DNA of 64,000 bases from DASVFB01 sp963766345 (lineage in GTDB: Bacteria > Actinomycetota > Thermoleophilia > Gaiellales > Gaiellaceae). Shown piece by piece: positions 35,874 to 43,232 of this stretch. The position numbers and the translations under genes were made by a program. Position 1 is the first letter of the stretch, and each line of letters opens with the position of its first letter. Location: positions 62,001 through 126,000 of the forward strand of contig CAVXZL010000012.1 of the NCBI GenBank assembly GCA_963766345.1, given 5' to 3'. The notes below the pieces were generated by a model, which searched no databases, was not told where the DNA came from, and was given only the letters and a program-made list of their open reading frames with translations.

Positions 35874-36264
35874 ATGGATCGGAGGGTCGTAGCGCTCGTG
35901 CTCGCACTTGCAGCGCAACAGGCGCCTCTGGCCACGCGTCCGCGTCGGGCACCGGCAACGTGATCGGGCCGAGCACGTTCTCGGGCGCGGCGACCGGCGT
36001 CGTGCAGGGTCAGTCGTGCGTCGCATTCACGGGCAGAGCGAAGTTGAAGGGCCGTGCGGGCACGATCGTCTTGAGCGTGCACGGCGCGCAGGCATGCACG
36101 TCCGCGCAGACCGGGGCGAACGTCGCGTTCTCGGGAACGGCGTCCGTGACGGGCGGCACACACAGGTTCGCCGGCGCGAGCGGGAGGCTGTCCCGTTCAC
36201 CGGCGTCTACGCGAAGGAGACCGGGTCGGTGACGATCTCCCTCAACGGTCGCGCCACGTACTGA
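35874..36264 (+). pseudogene. Secreted beta-rich protein, two frameshifts
   Basis: ATG 35874 begins a signal peptide (VVALVLALAA). About one base is missing near 35913, after which the frame reads GASGHASASGTGN, then a Thr/Gly/Ala-rich beta domain (SCVAFTGRAKLKGRAG, TASVTGGTHRFAGASGR), and another near 36190, before PFTGVYAKETGSVTISLN and the TGA at 36262-36264. Concatenated, it is a compact exported protein of about 130 residues resembling small allene-oxide-cyclase-like barrels; I do not claim the family. Both breaks are in GC-rich runs. Confidence 0.6.
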
Positions 36265-36482
36265 TTCAGCCGCTTCTCGTCGCGGCGCTGTCGACGCCGG
36301 CGTTTCTTCTCGCGTGGGCGATCGACACGACGGCCGCGATTCTCGTCTTCCTGCACGCAACGAAGCGCGGCAGCAAGCACGCGACGGCCTGGGGAATCGC
36401 GGTGTTCCTCGCGCTGGCGTTCGCGCTCCCGGCGTACCTCGTGCACAACCATCGGCACAAGCCGTCGAGTCGGCGCTACTGA
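36261..36482 (+). CDS. Small two-helix membrane protein, CTG start coupled to upstream stop
   Basis: A 73-residue frame with two hydrophobic segments (PLLVAALSTPAFLLAWAID and WGIAVFLALAFALPAYLV) separated by an HATKRGSKHA loop and ended by a basic tail. It has no ATG, GTG or TTG upstream in frame; CTG 36261 overlaps the stop of the preceding gene (CTGA), a four-base overlap like those seen elsewhere in the window. The long hydrophobic, conserved-looking sequence argues that it is real. Confidence 0.5.
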   Translation: MIQPLLVAALSTPAFLLAWAIDTTAAILVFLHATKRGSKHATAWGIAVFLALAFALPAYLVHNHRHKPSSRRY

Positions 36483-36483
36483 G

Positions 36484-36600
36484 CTAGGCGTCTCCGGTCG
36501 GTGCGACACCGGCCGGCTCGAACATCACGACGACCGTTCGCGTCGGCGCGCTCGTCTTGTGCATCACGTCCCCCTCCTCGCCCTCGTCACGGCGCTTCGC
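36484..36600 (-). pseudogene. Remnant: C-terminus of a cupin-domain protein
   Basis: On the minus strand about 38 codons read HKTSAPTRTVVVMFEPAG then VAPTGDA and a stop, the typical end of a single-domain cupin (mannose-6-phosphate isomerase-like). The rest of the gene is absent: the similarity stops near 36600, where the unrelated alcohol-dehydrogenase remnant begins. No start or ribosome binding site. Confidence 0.5.
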
Positions 36601-36610
36601 CGGCAGCAGG

Positions 36611-36795
36611 CGCGCGAAGGTCGGCATCGGCCGCTATCGCAAGGAGGATCTCCTCCTCGTCAAGCACTTGTCGAGACGGGAAAGTACCGGCCGGTGATCG
36701 ACCGGACGTACGCGCTCGACGAGATGGTCGACGCCGTGCGCTACGTCGAGGGCGGGCAGAAGACGGGCAACGTCGTGCTCCGCGTCGCGGGTTAG
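36611..36795 (+). pseudogene. Remnant: C-terminus of a zinc-type alcohol dehydrogenase/quinone oxidoreductase, one frameshift
   Basis: About 60 codons matching the end of NAD(P)-dependent zinc alcohol dehydrogenases: KVGIGRYRKEDLLLVK then, after a missing base near 36668, VETGKYRPVIDRTYALDE and ending GGQKTGNVVLRVAG. The N-terminal catalytic and Rossmann domains are missing. It directs away from the cupin remnant, with both 5' ends lost at the same point. Gene direction is toward the MBL gene, which starts 9 bases later. Confidence 0.6.
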
Positions 36796-36804
36796 CATCG
36801 CGCC

Positions 36805-37467
36805 GTGCGCGAGCTGCAGCCCGGCCTCTGGCACTGGGAGGCGCCTCATCCGGAATGGGAGGCGGGTGCAGCCTGGCCGCAGCTCGTCTCCTCGTACGCG
36901 GTCGACGACGGCAGCCGCCTGCTCCTCTTCGATCCGCTCGAGCCGCCGAGCGAGATCCTCGGGCGCGCCGCCGGCCGCGAGACGGCGATCGTCCTGACTT
37001 CGCCGTGGCACGAGCGCGACACGCGGAGCCTCGTGGCGCAGGTGGGCGCGCCGGTGTTTCTGCCGCCGCCCGACACTGCGGAGGATCTGATCGAGAAGTT
37101 CGGCATCACCGCGGAGCAGGCCGGAGACGGCAGCCCGGACGCGAGGTGGCTGCTCTCCGGGAACGAGGGCGAGCCGCACCTGTACGCAGCAGGCGACCGG
37201 CTGCCGGTGGGGGTCGAGGCCTTCCCGGGCCGCGAGCACAACGACCTCGTCCTCTGGATCGAGAGCGCCAGGGCGGTGATCTCCGGCGACACGCTCGTCG
37301 ACTTCGGCGGAGGCTTCGACATCGCCGACTGGCTCCGCGCCGGCGTGACGCGCGAGGAGGTCGCCGAAGGGCTTCGGCCGCTGCTCGCGCTGCCTGTCGA
37401 GCACGTCCTCCCGACGCACGGCCGCCCGACCGACCGGGACTCGCTCGAACGCGCGCTCTCCCGTTAG
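36805..37467 (+). CDS. MBL-fold hydrolase-like protein with degenerate metal site
   Basis: A 220-residue metallo-beta-lactamase-fold protein: LLLFDPLEPP, then SPWHERDTRSLVAQ in place of the usual HxHxDH, AISGDTLVDFGG-type strand (ISGDTLV), and C-terminal LPTHGRP. Only part of the zinc ligands are present (His in PWHERD, Asp in GDT, His in THG), so activity may be altered. GTG 36805 follows the alcohol-dehydrogenase remnant closely. Ribosome binding site not clear. Downstream lies a 26-codon gene. Confidence 0.78.
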   Translation: MRELQPGLWHWEAPHPEWEAGAAWPQLVSSYAVDDGSRLLLFDPLEPPSEILGRAAGRETAIVLTSPWHERDTRSLVAQVGAPVFLPPPDTAEDLIEKFGITAEQAGDGSPDARWLLSGNEGEPHLYAAGDRLPVGVEAFPGREHNDLVLWIESARAVISGDTLVDFGGGFDIADWLRAGVTREEVAEGLRPLLALPVEHVLPTHGRPTDRDSLERALSR

Positions 37468-37539
37468 CGGCGCTTTAGCGACCCGTTAGTCGGTGGGCGC
37501 AACCTCCCGAGCACACACCCCCGGCTCGAAGGAGGAGCG

Positions 37540-37620
37540 ATGACCGCCACGACCGCCGATATCCAGGAACTCATCCGCGAGATCGAGCTCTACCTCGAGT
37601 TCTGGAGCCTCGTCGGCTAG
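37540..37620 (+). CDS. 26-residue peptide gene with strong RBS and own terminator
   Basis: AAGGAGGAGCG directly precedes ATG 37540; the frame reads MTATTADIQELIREIELYLE and ends FWSLVG before TAG at 37618-37620. Residues 8-23 form an amphipathic helix with Leu/Ile on one face and Glu/Arg on the other and a Trp near the end. A 9-bp hairpin terminator starts five bases after the stop. I know no family. It could be a small regulatory or membrane-associated peptide, or a RiPP-like precursor, although no modification enzyme is nearby. Confidence 0.6.
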   Translation: MTATTADIQELIREIELYLEFWSLVG

Positions 37621-37624
37621 CACC

Positions 37625-37658
37625 GAGAGGGGCCCGGCCGCGAAGCCGAGCCCCTCTC
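37625..37658. terminator. Hairpin terminator after the 26-codon gene and the GH3 gene
   Basis: Inverted repeat GAGAGGGGC and GCCCCTCTC (9 bp) around a 16-base loop that contains GGC and GCC. It lies between the short gene's stop (37620) and the GH3 stop (37672, other strand) and can serve both directions. Confidence 0.7.
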
Positions 37659-37671
37659 TGGCCACGGAGGT

Positions 37672-39945
37672 TCAGCCGGTGACGGTGAAGGTCTGCTTCA
37701 GCGTCGCCGTGGAGCTGTCGCCGGCGTAGACCTCGATCTGGCCGGGCTCGACGACGAACTCGCCCCTGTTGTCGTAGAAGCCCCAGTCGCTCGCGTCGAG
37801 CGTGAAGCTGACCGGCAGCGTCTGGCCGGGCGCGAGCGTCACCCGCTGGAAGCCGCGCAGGCGGCGCACGGGCTGCGAGATGCTCGCCACCGGGTCGTGG
37901 ATGTAGAGCTGGACGACGTCGTCGCCCGCCCGAGCTCCCGTGTTCGTCACGTCGACGGTCGCCGTGACCTCACCGTGCTTCGACACGGTCTGCGTGTCGA
38001 GGTGCAGGTTCGTGACCGAGAACGTCGTGTAGCTCAGGCCGAAGCCGAACGGATAGAGCGGGTCGCAGTACGGCAGGTCGCGGTACCGCGAGTTCCACTT
38101 GAACGTCGTGTCGCACGGGCGCCCCGTCGGCTCGTGGTTGTAGTAGATCGGCACCTGCCCGAGCACGCGCGGGAACGACACGGGCAGCTTGCCGCCCGGG
38201 TTCACCGTGCCGAACAGCACGTCGGCGACGGCGTTGCCCGCCTCGATGCCCGGGAACCACGCCTCGAGGATTGCAGGCGATTTCGCAGCGACGTCCGTCA
38301 GCGTCAGCGGACGGCCGTTGAACAGCACCACGACGAACGGCTTGCCCAACGACGCCACCGCGTCGATGATCTGCTGCTGCTTGCCGGGAAGGTCGATCGT
38401 CGTGCGCGACTCGGCCTCGCCGCTCATGCAGCGACACTCGCCGAGTGCAAGCACGACTTCGTCGGCCGTGGTCGCCGCTGCGGTCACCGACGCAAGGTCG
38501 ACGGAGTCGCACTCGTCGGCGGGGACGGAGTCCTCGTGGTCGCCGATGGTGCACCCCGCGGTGAACGTCGTGTTCGGATCCTGGGCCTTGATCCCGTTGT
38601 AGAGCGAGACGGCATCCTCGTCGCGGCCGACGCCCCACCATGGGCCGAGCATGTCGTGCTGGTCGTTCCCGAGCGGGCCGATCACCGCGATCTTCTTCGT
38701 CTTGTCGGTGAACGGCAGCGTGTTCGAGGCGTTCTTCAGCAGCACCATCGACTTCGCCGCTGCAGCGCGCTCCGCCGCTCGATCGGCGGGCGTGACGAAG
38801 CTCGCCGGGTTGTTGGCTTTCGTCTGGTCGACGTACGGGTGATCGAACAGGCCCGCACGGAACTTCACGCGCAGGATGCGCTTCACCGCGTCGTCGATCC
38901 GTCCCATGTTGATGCGATGGTCTGCGAGCAGTTGCTCCGCGTTGTCGCGGATGTCCGAGCTCACCATCTCCATGTCGGTGCCCGCGTTGAGCGCCGCGGC
39001 TCCTGCGTCGGCGCCGTTACCCGCGACTCCATGACGGATGAGCTCGTCGACCGCGGTGTAGTCGCTCTCGATGAAGCCGTCGAACTTCCACTCGTGCTTG
39101 AGGATGTCCGTCTCGAGCTCGTGGTTCGCGCAGCCCGGCACGCCGTTGATCGCGTTGAACGAGCACATCACCGTGTCGGCGCCGGCGTCGATCGCGGCCT
39201 TGAACGGCGGCAGGTAGAGATTCCATAGCCGCTGCTCCGACATGTCGGTCGTGTTGTACTCGCGCCCTCCCTCGGGCTGGCCGTACGCGGCGTAATGTTT
39301 CGGGCTCGTCACGACCTTGTCGAGCGCCGAGTAATCGGTTCCCTGCGCGGCCTTGACGCGCGCGGCCGCGAAGACGGCGCCGAGGTACGGATCCTCGCCC
39401 GCGCCCTCGGCGATCCGGCCCCACCGCGCCTCGTGCGAGACGTCGACCATCGGGCTGTAGATCTGCTTGATGCCGACCGTCGCCGTCTCGCGCGCGCCGA
39501 TCGTGTCGTCCGCGGTCGGGACGGATGGGTCGAAGCTGCTCGCCTGGCCGAGCGGGATCGGGAACACGGTCCGGTAACCGTGGATCGTGTCGAACGCGAA
39601 GAGGATCGGAATGTGCAGCCGCGACTGCTCGACGGCGACGTGCTGCAGGTGATCGATCTTCACAGGATCGGTCAGGCTGAAGACGCCGCCGAGGCCCGCT
39701 CTCGCCTGGTCGTCGGTCGCCTGCCAGTCCGCGTCGAGCTGGAGCTGCATCAGCTTCTCCTGCAGCGTCATCTGCTTGACGAGGTCGTCGACCTTCTCCT
39801 CGATGCCCTTGTCCGCCGGTCCCCGTGTTCTCTGCAGCGCGATCGCGTCGCTGGAGCGAGTGCTTCCCGCCACGGCGACTGCGACGAGGCTGCCCAGTAC
39901 CGCGGTCGTCACTGCGACCGCAACGGTGCGCCTCCCGAGTTTCAT
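37672..39945 (-). CDS. Secreted glycoside hydrolase family 3 beta-glucosidase (BglX type)
   Basis: A 757-residue exported enzyme releasing terminal beta-linked sugars. Signal peptide at residues 1-27 (MKLGRRTVAVAVTTAVLGSL). The GH3 N-terminal barrel includes FAFDTIHGYRTVFPIPLGQA and the nucleophile motif GFIESDYTAV (Asp of SDY, normally SDW). The C-terminal sandwich carries AVIGPLGNDQ and LPVSFPR, and a fibronectin-III-like domain ends the protein. ATG 39945 lies five bases after AAGGGGG. Specificity (glucose or other) not resolved. It faces the 26-codon gene. Confidence 0.95.
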   Translation of the reverse strand: MKLGRRTVAVAVTTAVLGSLVAVAVAGSTRSSDAIALQRTRGPADKGIEEKVDDLVKQMTLQEKLMQLQLDADWQATDDQARAGLGGVFSLTDPVKIDHLQHVAVEQSRLHIPILFAFDTIHGYRTVFPIPLGQASSFDPSVPTADDTIGARETATVGIKQIYSPMVDVSHEARWGRIAEGAGEDPYLGAVFAAARVKAAQGTDYSALDKVVTSPKHYAAYGQPEGGREYNTTDMSEQRLWNLYLPPFKAAIDAGADTVMCSFNAINGVPGCANHELETDILKHEWKFDGFIESDYTAVDELIRHGVAGNGADAGAAALNAGTDMEMVSSDIRDNAEQLLADHRINMGRIDDAVKRILRVKFRAGLFDHPYVDQTKANNPASFVTPADRAAERAAAAKSMVLLKNASNTLPFTDKTKKIAVIGPLGNDQHDMLGPWWGVGRDEDAVSLYNGIKAQDPNTTFTAGCTIGDHEDSVPADECDSVDLASVTAAATTADEVVLALGECRCMSGEAESRTTIDLPGKQQQIIDAVASLGKPFVVVLFNGRPLTLTDVAAKSPAILEAWFPGIEAGNAVADVLFGTVNPGGKLPVSFPRVLGQVPIYYNHEPTGRPCDTTFKWNSRYRDLPYCDPLYPFGFGLSYTTFSVTNLHLDTQTVSKHGEVTATVDVTNTGARAGDDVVQLYIHDPVASISQPVRRLRGFQRVTLAPGQTLPVSFTLDASDWGFYDNRGEFVVEPGQIEVYAGDSSTATLKQTFTVTG

Positions 39946-40015
39946 GCTTCCCCCTTCGTCAGTCGGGTCTGCGCAAAGCGCTTCCCCTCGCGTCCGACTC
40001 CAAACGCCGCGACCC

Positions 40016-40864
40016 TCAGGCCACGTCGATGACCATGCCCTCGCGGGCCAGCTCGGGTGCCGGACGGTCGGCGCCGCTGAGCTCGCGCGCACGGTCCTGC
40101 AGCAGCTCGAGCCCGCGGTCGGAGCGCTCGGGCTCGTGGTGGAAGAGCACGAGCCGGTGGGCTCCAACCGCGCGCCGGTACGCAACGGCGTCGTCGACGC
40201 TCGAGTGCCCCCAGCCGATCTTCGTCCCGTACTCCTCGTCGAGGTATTGCGAGTCGTGGAGCAGGACGTCGACGCCGGCCGCGAGCGCACCGCCCGAGAG
40301 CCAGTCGGGCGACCTCCCCTCGATCCCTGCCAGCGCCGGCTCGTGATCCGGGAGATAGGCGACGCTCGACCCGCCGGACTCGAGGCGGAAGCCGACGGTG
40401 GGGCCGGGATGGAGCACGAGGTCCGACGCGAGCGAGACGCCGTCCGTCGACCACGGCTCAGCCGGGAGGTCGTGGAACGTGATCCGCGCGGGCACGTCGC
40501 GGAAGTCGATCGGAAAGAGCGGCGGCGAGAAGCCGCGCAGGATGCGTTCGCGCAGGCTGAGCACCGGCGAGCGCGGCCCCCACACGTCCACCGTCACGTC
40601 CGGATCCCAGAGCGGTGCGAAGAAGCGAAGCCCTTCGAGGTGGTCGAGGTGCAGGTGCGTCAGGAAGAGGTTGATCCGACGCACGCGGCGACGGACGAGA
40701 TCGAGCCCCAGCGCGCGGATGCCGGTGCCCGCGTCGAGCACGAGCGCCGCGTCGCCGTCGAGGACGACCTCGACGCAGGACGTGTTGCCGCCGTACGTGA
40801 CGGTGTCGGGCCCGGGAGTCGGCAGTGAGCCGCGACAGCCCCAGATCTTGAGTCCCAGCGACAC
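40016..40864 (-). CDS. MBL-fold metallohydrolase (phosphodiesterase-like)
   Basis: A 282-residue soluble protein with a complete metallo-beta-lactamase site: LTHLHLDHLEG (HxHxDH), ALVLDAGTGIRALGLDLV, PDHEPALAGIEG, and HDSQYLDEEY...WGHSS with DDAVAYRRAV. It resembles the family often encoded next to PAS or signalling proteins. GTG 40864 opens VSLGLKIWGCRGSLPTPG; upstream lies the 166-bp palindrome. Ribosome binding site: GGAAGGGG about 11 bases upstream, itself in the palindrome end. Confidence 0.85.
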   Translation of the reverse strand: MSLGLKIWGCRGSLPTPGPDTVTYGGNTSCVEVVLDGDAALVLDAGTGIRALGLDLVRRRVRRINLFLTHLHLDHLEGLRFFAPLWDPDVTVDVWGPRSPVLSLRERILRGFSPPLFPIDFRDVPARITFHDLPAEPWSTDGVSLASDLVLHPGPTVGFRLESGGSSVAYLPDHEPALAGIEGRSPDWLSGGALAAGVDVLLHDSQYLDEEYGTKIGWGHSSVDDAVAYRRAVGAHRLVLFHHEPERSDRGLELLQDRARELSGADRPAPELAREGMVIDVA

Positions 40865-40869
40865 GGTAT

Positions 40870-41035
40870 TAGTGCCCCTTCCAGCAATAGACAGTGCGTC
40901 TCTGGCGGAGCACGACGCCGTCATGCGGCGTCCTCGGTCGGCCAAATATGCCCGCATATTCGGCCTCCCTGCGTCCTTGCCTGACGACCTCGTGCTGTCG
41001 CCAGAAACGCGAGACCATTACTGGAAGGGGCACTA
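40870..41035. repeat. 166-bp imperfect palindrome (MITE-like element)
   Basis: Two 83-bp arms meet head to head at 40952/40953. The outer 15 bp are perfect (TAGTGCCCCTTCCAG and CTGGAAGGGGCACTA), the centre GGCC-AAATATG pairs with CATATT-GGCC, and the middle matches about 70% by eye. Both strands read YWKGH or YCWKGH with a TAG. Outer TA dinucleotides would fit a Tc1/mariner-type target duplication. It fills the gap between the PAS gene stop and the MBL start. No transposase is present. Confidence 0.7.
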
Positions 41036-41428
41036 GTCGCGCCAGAAGATCACGACGACGCCGACGAACTCGTCCGTGTGCGCGAAGAGCGGGAACGCCG
41101 TCGCCTCGATCTCGCGTTCGACGCCGTCCGCGCTCGTCACGAGGTACCGCAGGTGAGAGGGGCGCCGCTGGTCGAGCGCGACGCGCCCCGGGCGATCCTC
41201 TGGCGCGAGCGGCTCCGAGTCGAGCGTCCGCGGCTCGAAGCCCGCGATCCAGTCGTCGAGCGGCATGTCGCCCACCTCGGAGAGGCGCCGGCCGATCACG
41301 CCCTCCGCCGCCTCGTTGTAGAAGACGAGGTTCCCGTCGGCGTCGGTGACGAGCGTCGGCGTCGACAGGTTCGACGCGAACTCGCGGGCGAGAATCAGGA
41401 CGAGGTGCTTCTGCCTCTGGAGCTCCAT
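41033..41428 (-). CDS. PAS-domain protein
   Basis: A 131-residue single PAS domain (TPTLVTDADGNLVFYNEAAEG, IGRRLSEVGDMPLDDW, YLVTSADGVEREIEATAFPL, FVGVVVIFWRD). No output domain; it may act by partner binding. The stop lies in the palindrome. ATG 41428 has a poor ribosome binding site and starts 57 bases from the divergent cupin gene, so a shared promoter region is likely. Downstream is the MBL gene, probably on the same transcript. Confidence 0.82.
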   Translation of the reverse strand: MELQRQKHLVLILAREFASNLSTPTLVTDADGNLVFYNEAAEGVIGRRLSEVGDMPLDDWIAGFEPRTLDSEPLAPEDRPGRVALDQRRPSHLRYLVTSADGVEREIEATAFPLFAHTDEFVGVVVIFWRD

Positions 41429-41484
41429 GCAAGCGTGATGGTATGACTGACGGACTTTCGGCCCAAGCGACAGGGGAGGCGTGT

Positions 41485-42021
41485 ATGGCGAACGAGGCAG
41501 AGCTGAAGCCGGCCGAGGGCGGCGGCGCGGTTCCGGAAGGCGACGGCTGGTTCGTGCTGAACGCGCGGGACGCGCAGTGGTGGCATCACGACACGTTCGG
41601 CTCCTCGGTGATCTTCGAGGGCGACGCGCGCTTCCCCCAGTTCGGCATGAACATCCAGGTGCTCGAGCCGGGCCAGCCGAACTGCATGTACCACGGCGAG
41701 AACGCGCAGGAGGACTTCCTCGTGCTGAGCGGCGAGTGCCTGCTGCTCGTCAACGGCGAGGAGCGGCCGCTCAAGCAATGGGACTTCGTCCACTCGCCCG
41801 CCTGGACCGAGCACGTCTTCGTCGGCGCCGGCGACGGGCCGTGCGCGATCCTGATGGTCGGCGCGCGGCCGGAGCACGAGGAGCTGCGCTACCCCGTCGT
41901 GGACGTCGCGCGGAAGCACAACGCGGGCGTCGAGACCGAGACGTCGTCGGGCCGGGAGGCGTACGCGCCGTACGAGCGGCCGACGGGAGGGCCGTACCGC
42001 GAAGGGACGCTGCCCGGCTGA
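41485..42021 (+). CDS. Cupin-domain protein
   Basis: A 178-residue protein with one central cupin barrel: NIQVLEPGQPNCMYHGENAQEDFLV, LNGEERPLKQWDFVHSPAWTEH (metal-type His/Glu set). It resembles quercetinase-like or mannose-6-phosphate-isomerase-like cupins; substrate unknown. ATG 41485 follows GGGGAGG by about seven bases; an ATG at 41443 would add 14 residues without a ribosome binding site. Ends five bases from the convergent AlkX-like gene. Confidence 0.85.
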   Translation: MANEAELKPAEGGGAVPEGDGWFVLNARDAQWWHHDTFGSSVIFEGDARFPQFGMNIQVLEPGQPNCMYHGENAQEDFLVLSGECLLLVNGEERPLKQWDFVHSPAWTEHVFVGAGDGPCAILMVGARPEHEELRYPVVDVARKHNAGVETETSSGREAYAPYERPTGGPYREGTLPG

Positions 42022-42026
42022 CCGCG

Positions 42027-43100
42027 CTACAGCTCGAGTCCGAGCCACGACGCGAGCGACTCGAGCTCGCCGCGCACCGCCTTCGTGATCGCGCGCGTGA
42101 AGCGAACGTCCTCGTGGATCGCGTGCACGTCGAGCACCGAGCGCTTGCGGTCGGCGGTCGCGTCGATCTTGCCGACAAGCCGGTCCTCGTGGAGCACGGG
42201 CAGCGCGAAGTAGCCCCACCGCCGCTTCGCCGCCGGCTTGTACATCTCGAGCGTGTACTCGAAGTCGAACAGCTGCTGCGCACGCACGCGGTCGTAGGCG
42301 AGGCGGTCGAACGGCGACAGCAGCGCCGTCCGCCCCTCGAAGTCCCGATCGAGCTGCTCCGGGTCGACGCGCCACTCGCCCGGGACGCCTTCGACCGTCG
42401 CCGGAAGACCGGCGTCGCCGACGTCGACCGGCTCGAGCGGCATCACCGTGCTTTTCGCGCGCGCGATGCCGAGCGACCGCAGACGGCGCTCGTTCTTGAT
42501 GCGTGTGGCCTCCTCGACCGACGGAACGCGCACGCGCTTCGGGTACACGCGCTCGGGCACGTCCCACAGCCGTTCGCGGCCGGCGCGACCGGAGATCGCG
42601 ACCTCGCCGCGCATCATCAGGCACTCGAGCATCTGCGTCACGTTCCGGCTGTGCGTCCAGCCGGTCGACTTCCAAGGCACGACGCTCGTGTCGGGGATGT
42701 CGCGTGACGCGAGCGGCCCGGACTCGCCGAGCCGTTCAAGAATGTCGCGCCTGAACGAGTCGTTCTTGCGCAGCCAGACGCGCGTCCGCTCCCACGGCGG
42801 CCACGCGTCGGCGCCGGCGAGGTAGAGCCCGACGTCGCTCATCGGCCGCACGAGCGCGTTGTGCTCGAACAGCGTTCGGTCGTCGAGCGCCTGCCGCAGC
42901 TGCTCGGGCCGGTACGACGAGCCGAGGCGCGTCCAGGCGACGAGATCGGCGGCCGGCGCGATCGCCGACGTTGGATCGATCTGGAGCAGTGCCAGGTGCG
43001 TGACGGCCTCGACGAGATCGGTCGGCCGCGGCAAGTCGAGCAGTTGCGCGCGGACCGCGATGCGGCGCGCCTCGTCACGGCTGAGGGAGAGCACAGACAC
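42027..43100 (-). CDS. Winged-helix DNA glycosylase, YcaQ/AlkX-AlkZ family
   Basis: A 357-residue member of HTH_42 (formerly DUF1006). N-terminal winged helices with LLQIDPTSAIAP (the Q-hydrophobic-D motif of YcaQ-like members, versus QxQ in AlkZ), ARAQ-type FDRLAYDRVRAQQLFDF and WGYFALPVLHEDRLVGKIDAT are conserved. Relatives excise interstrand crosslinks or bulky alkyl adducts. GTG 43100 starts MSVLSLS. The gene ends next to the cupin gene and is transcribed away from the GH92 gene; no drug-biosynthesis cluster is nearby. Confidence 0.88.
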   Translation of the reverse strand: MSVLSLSRDEARRIAVRAQLLDLPRPTDLVEAVTHLALLQIDPTSAIAPAADLVAWTRLGSSYRPEQLRQALDDRTLFEHNALVRPMSDVGLYLAGADAWPPWERTRVWLRKNDSFRRDILERLGESGPLASRDIPDTSVVPWKSTGWTHSRNVTQMLECLMMRGEVAISGRAGRERLWDVPERVYPKRVRVPSVEEATRIKNERRLRSLGIARAKSTVMPLEPVDVGDAGLPATVEGVPGEWRVDPEQLDRDFEGRTALLSPFDRLAYDRVRAQQLFDFEYTLEMYKPAAKRRWGYFALPVLHEDRLVGKIDATADRKRSVLDVHAIHEDVRFTRAITKAVRGELESLASWLGLEL

Positions 43101-43232
43101 GCCGCGAGGCTAGCGTCCGGCGCACGTTCCGACAGCGCGCTTTAGAGTCCGCCTCCCCTTACGCGCGCGTTTCTCCGCATCGCCCAGCAGAGACCCCGCG
43201 CGGCCCCATAATCGAGCTCCGGGGAGGTCTCG

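Noticed and set aside
37540..37620. RiPP precursor
   Set aside because: No modification enzyme, protease or exporter is adjacent; kept only as one possibility for the small gene.
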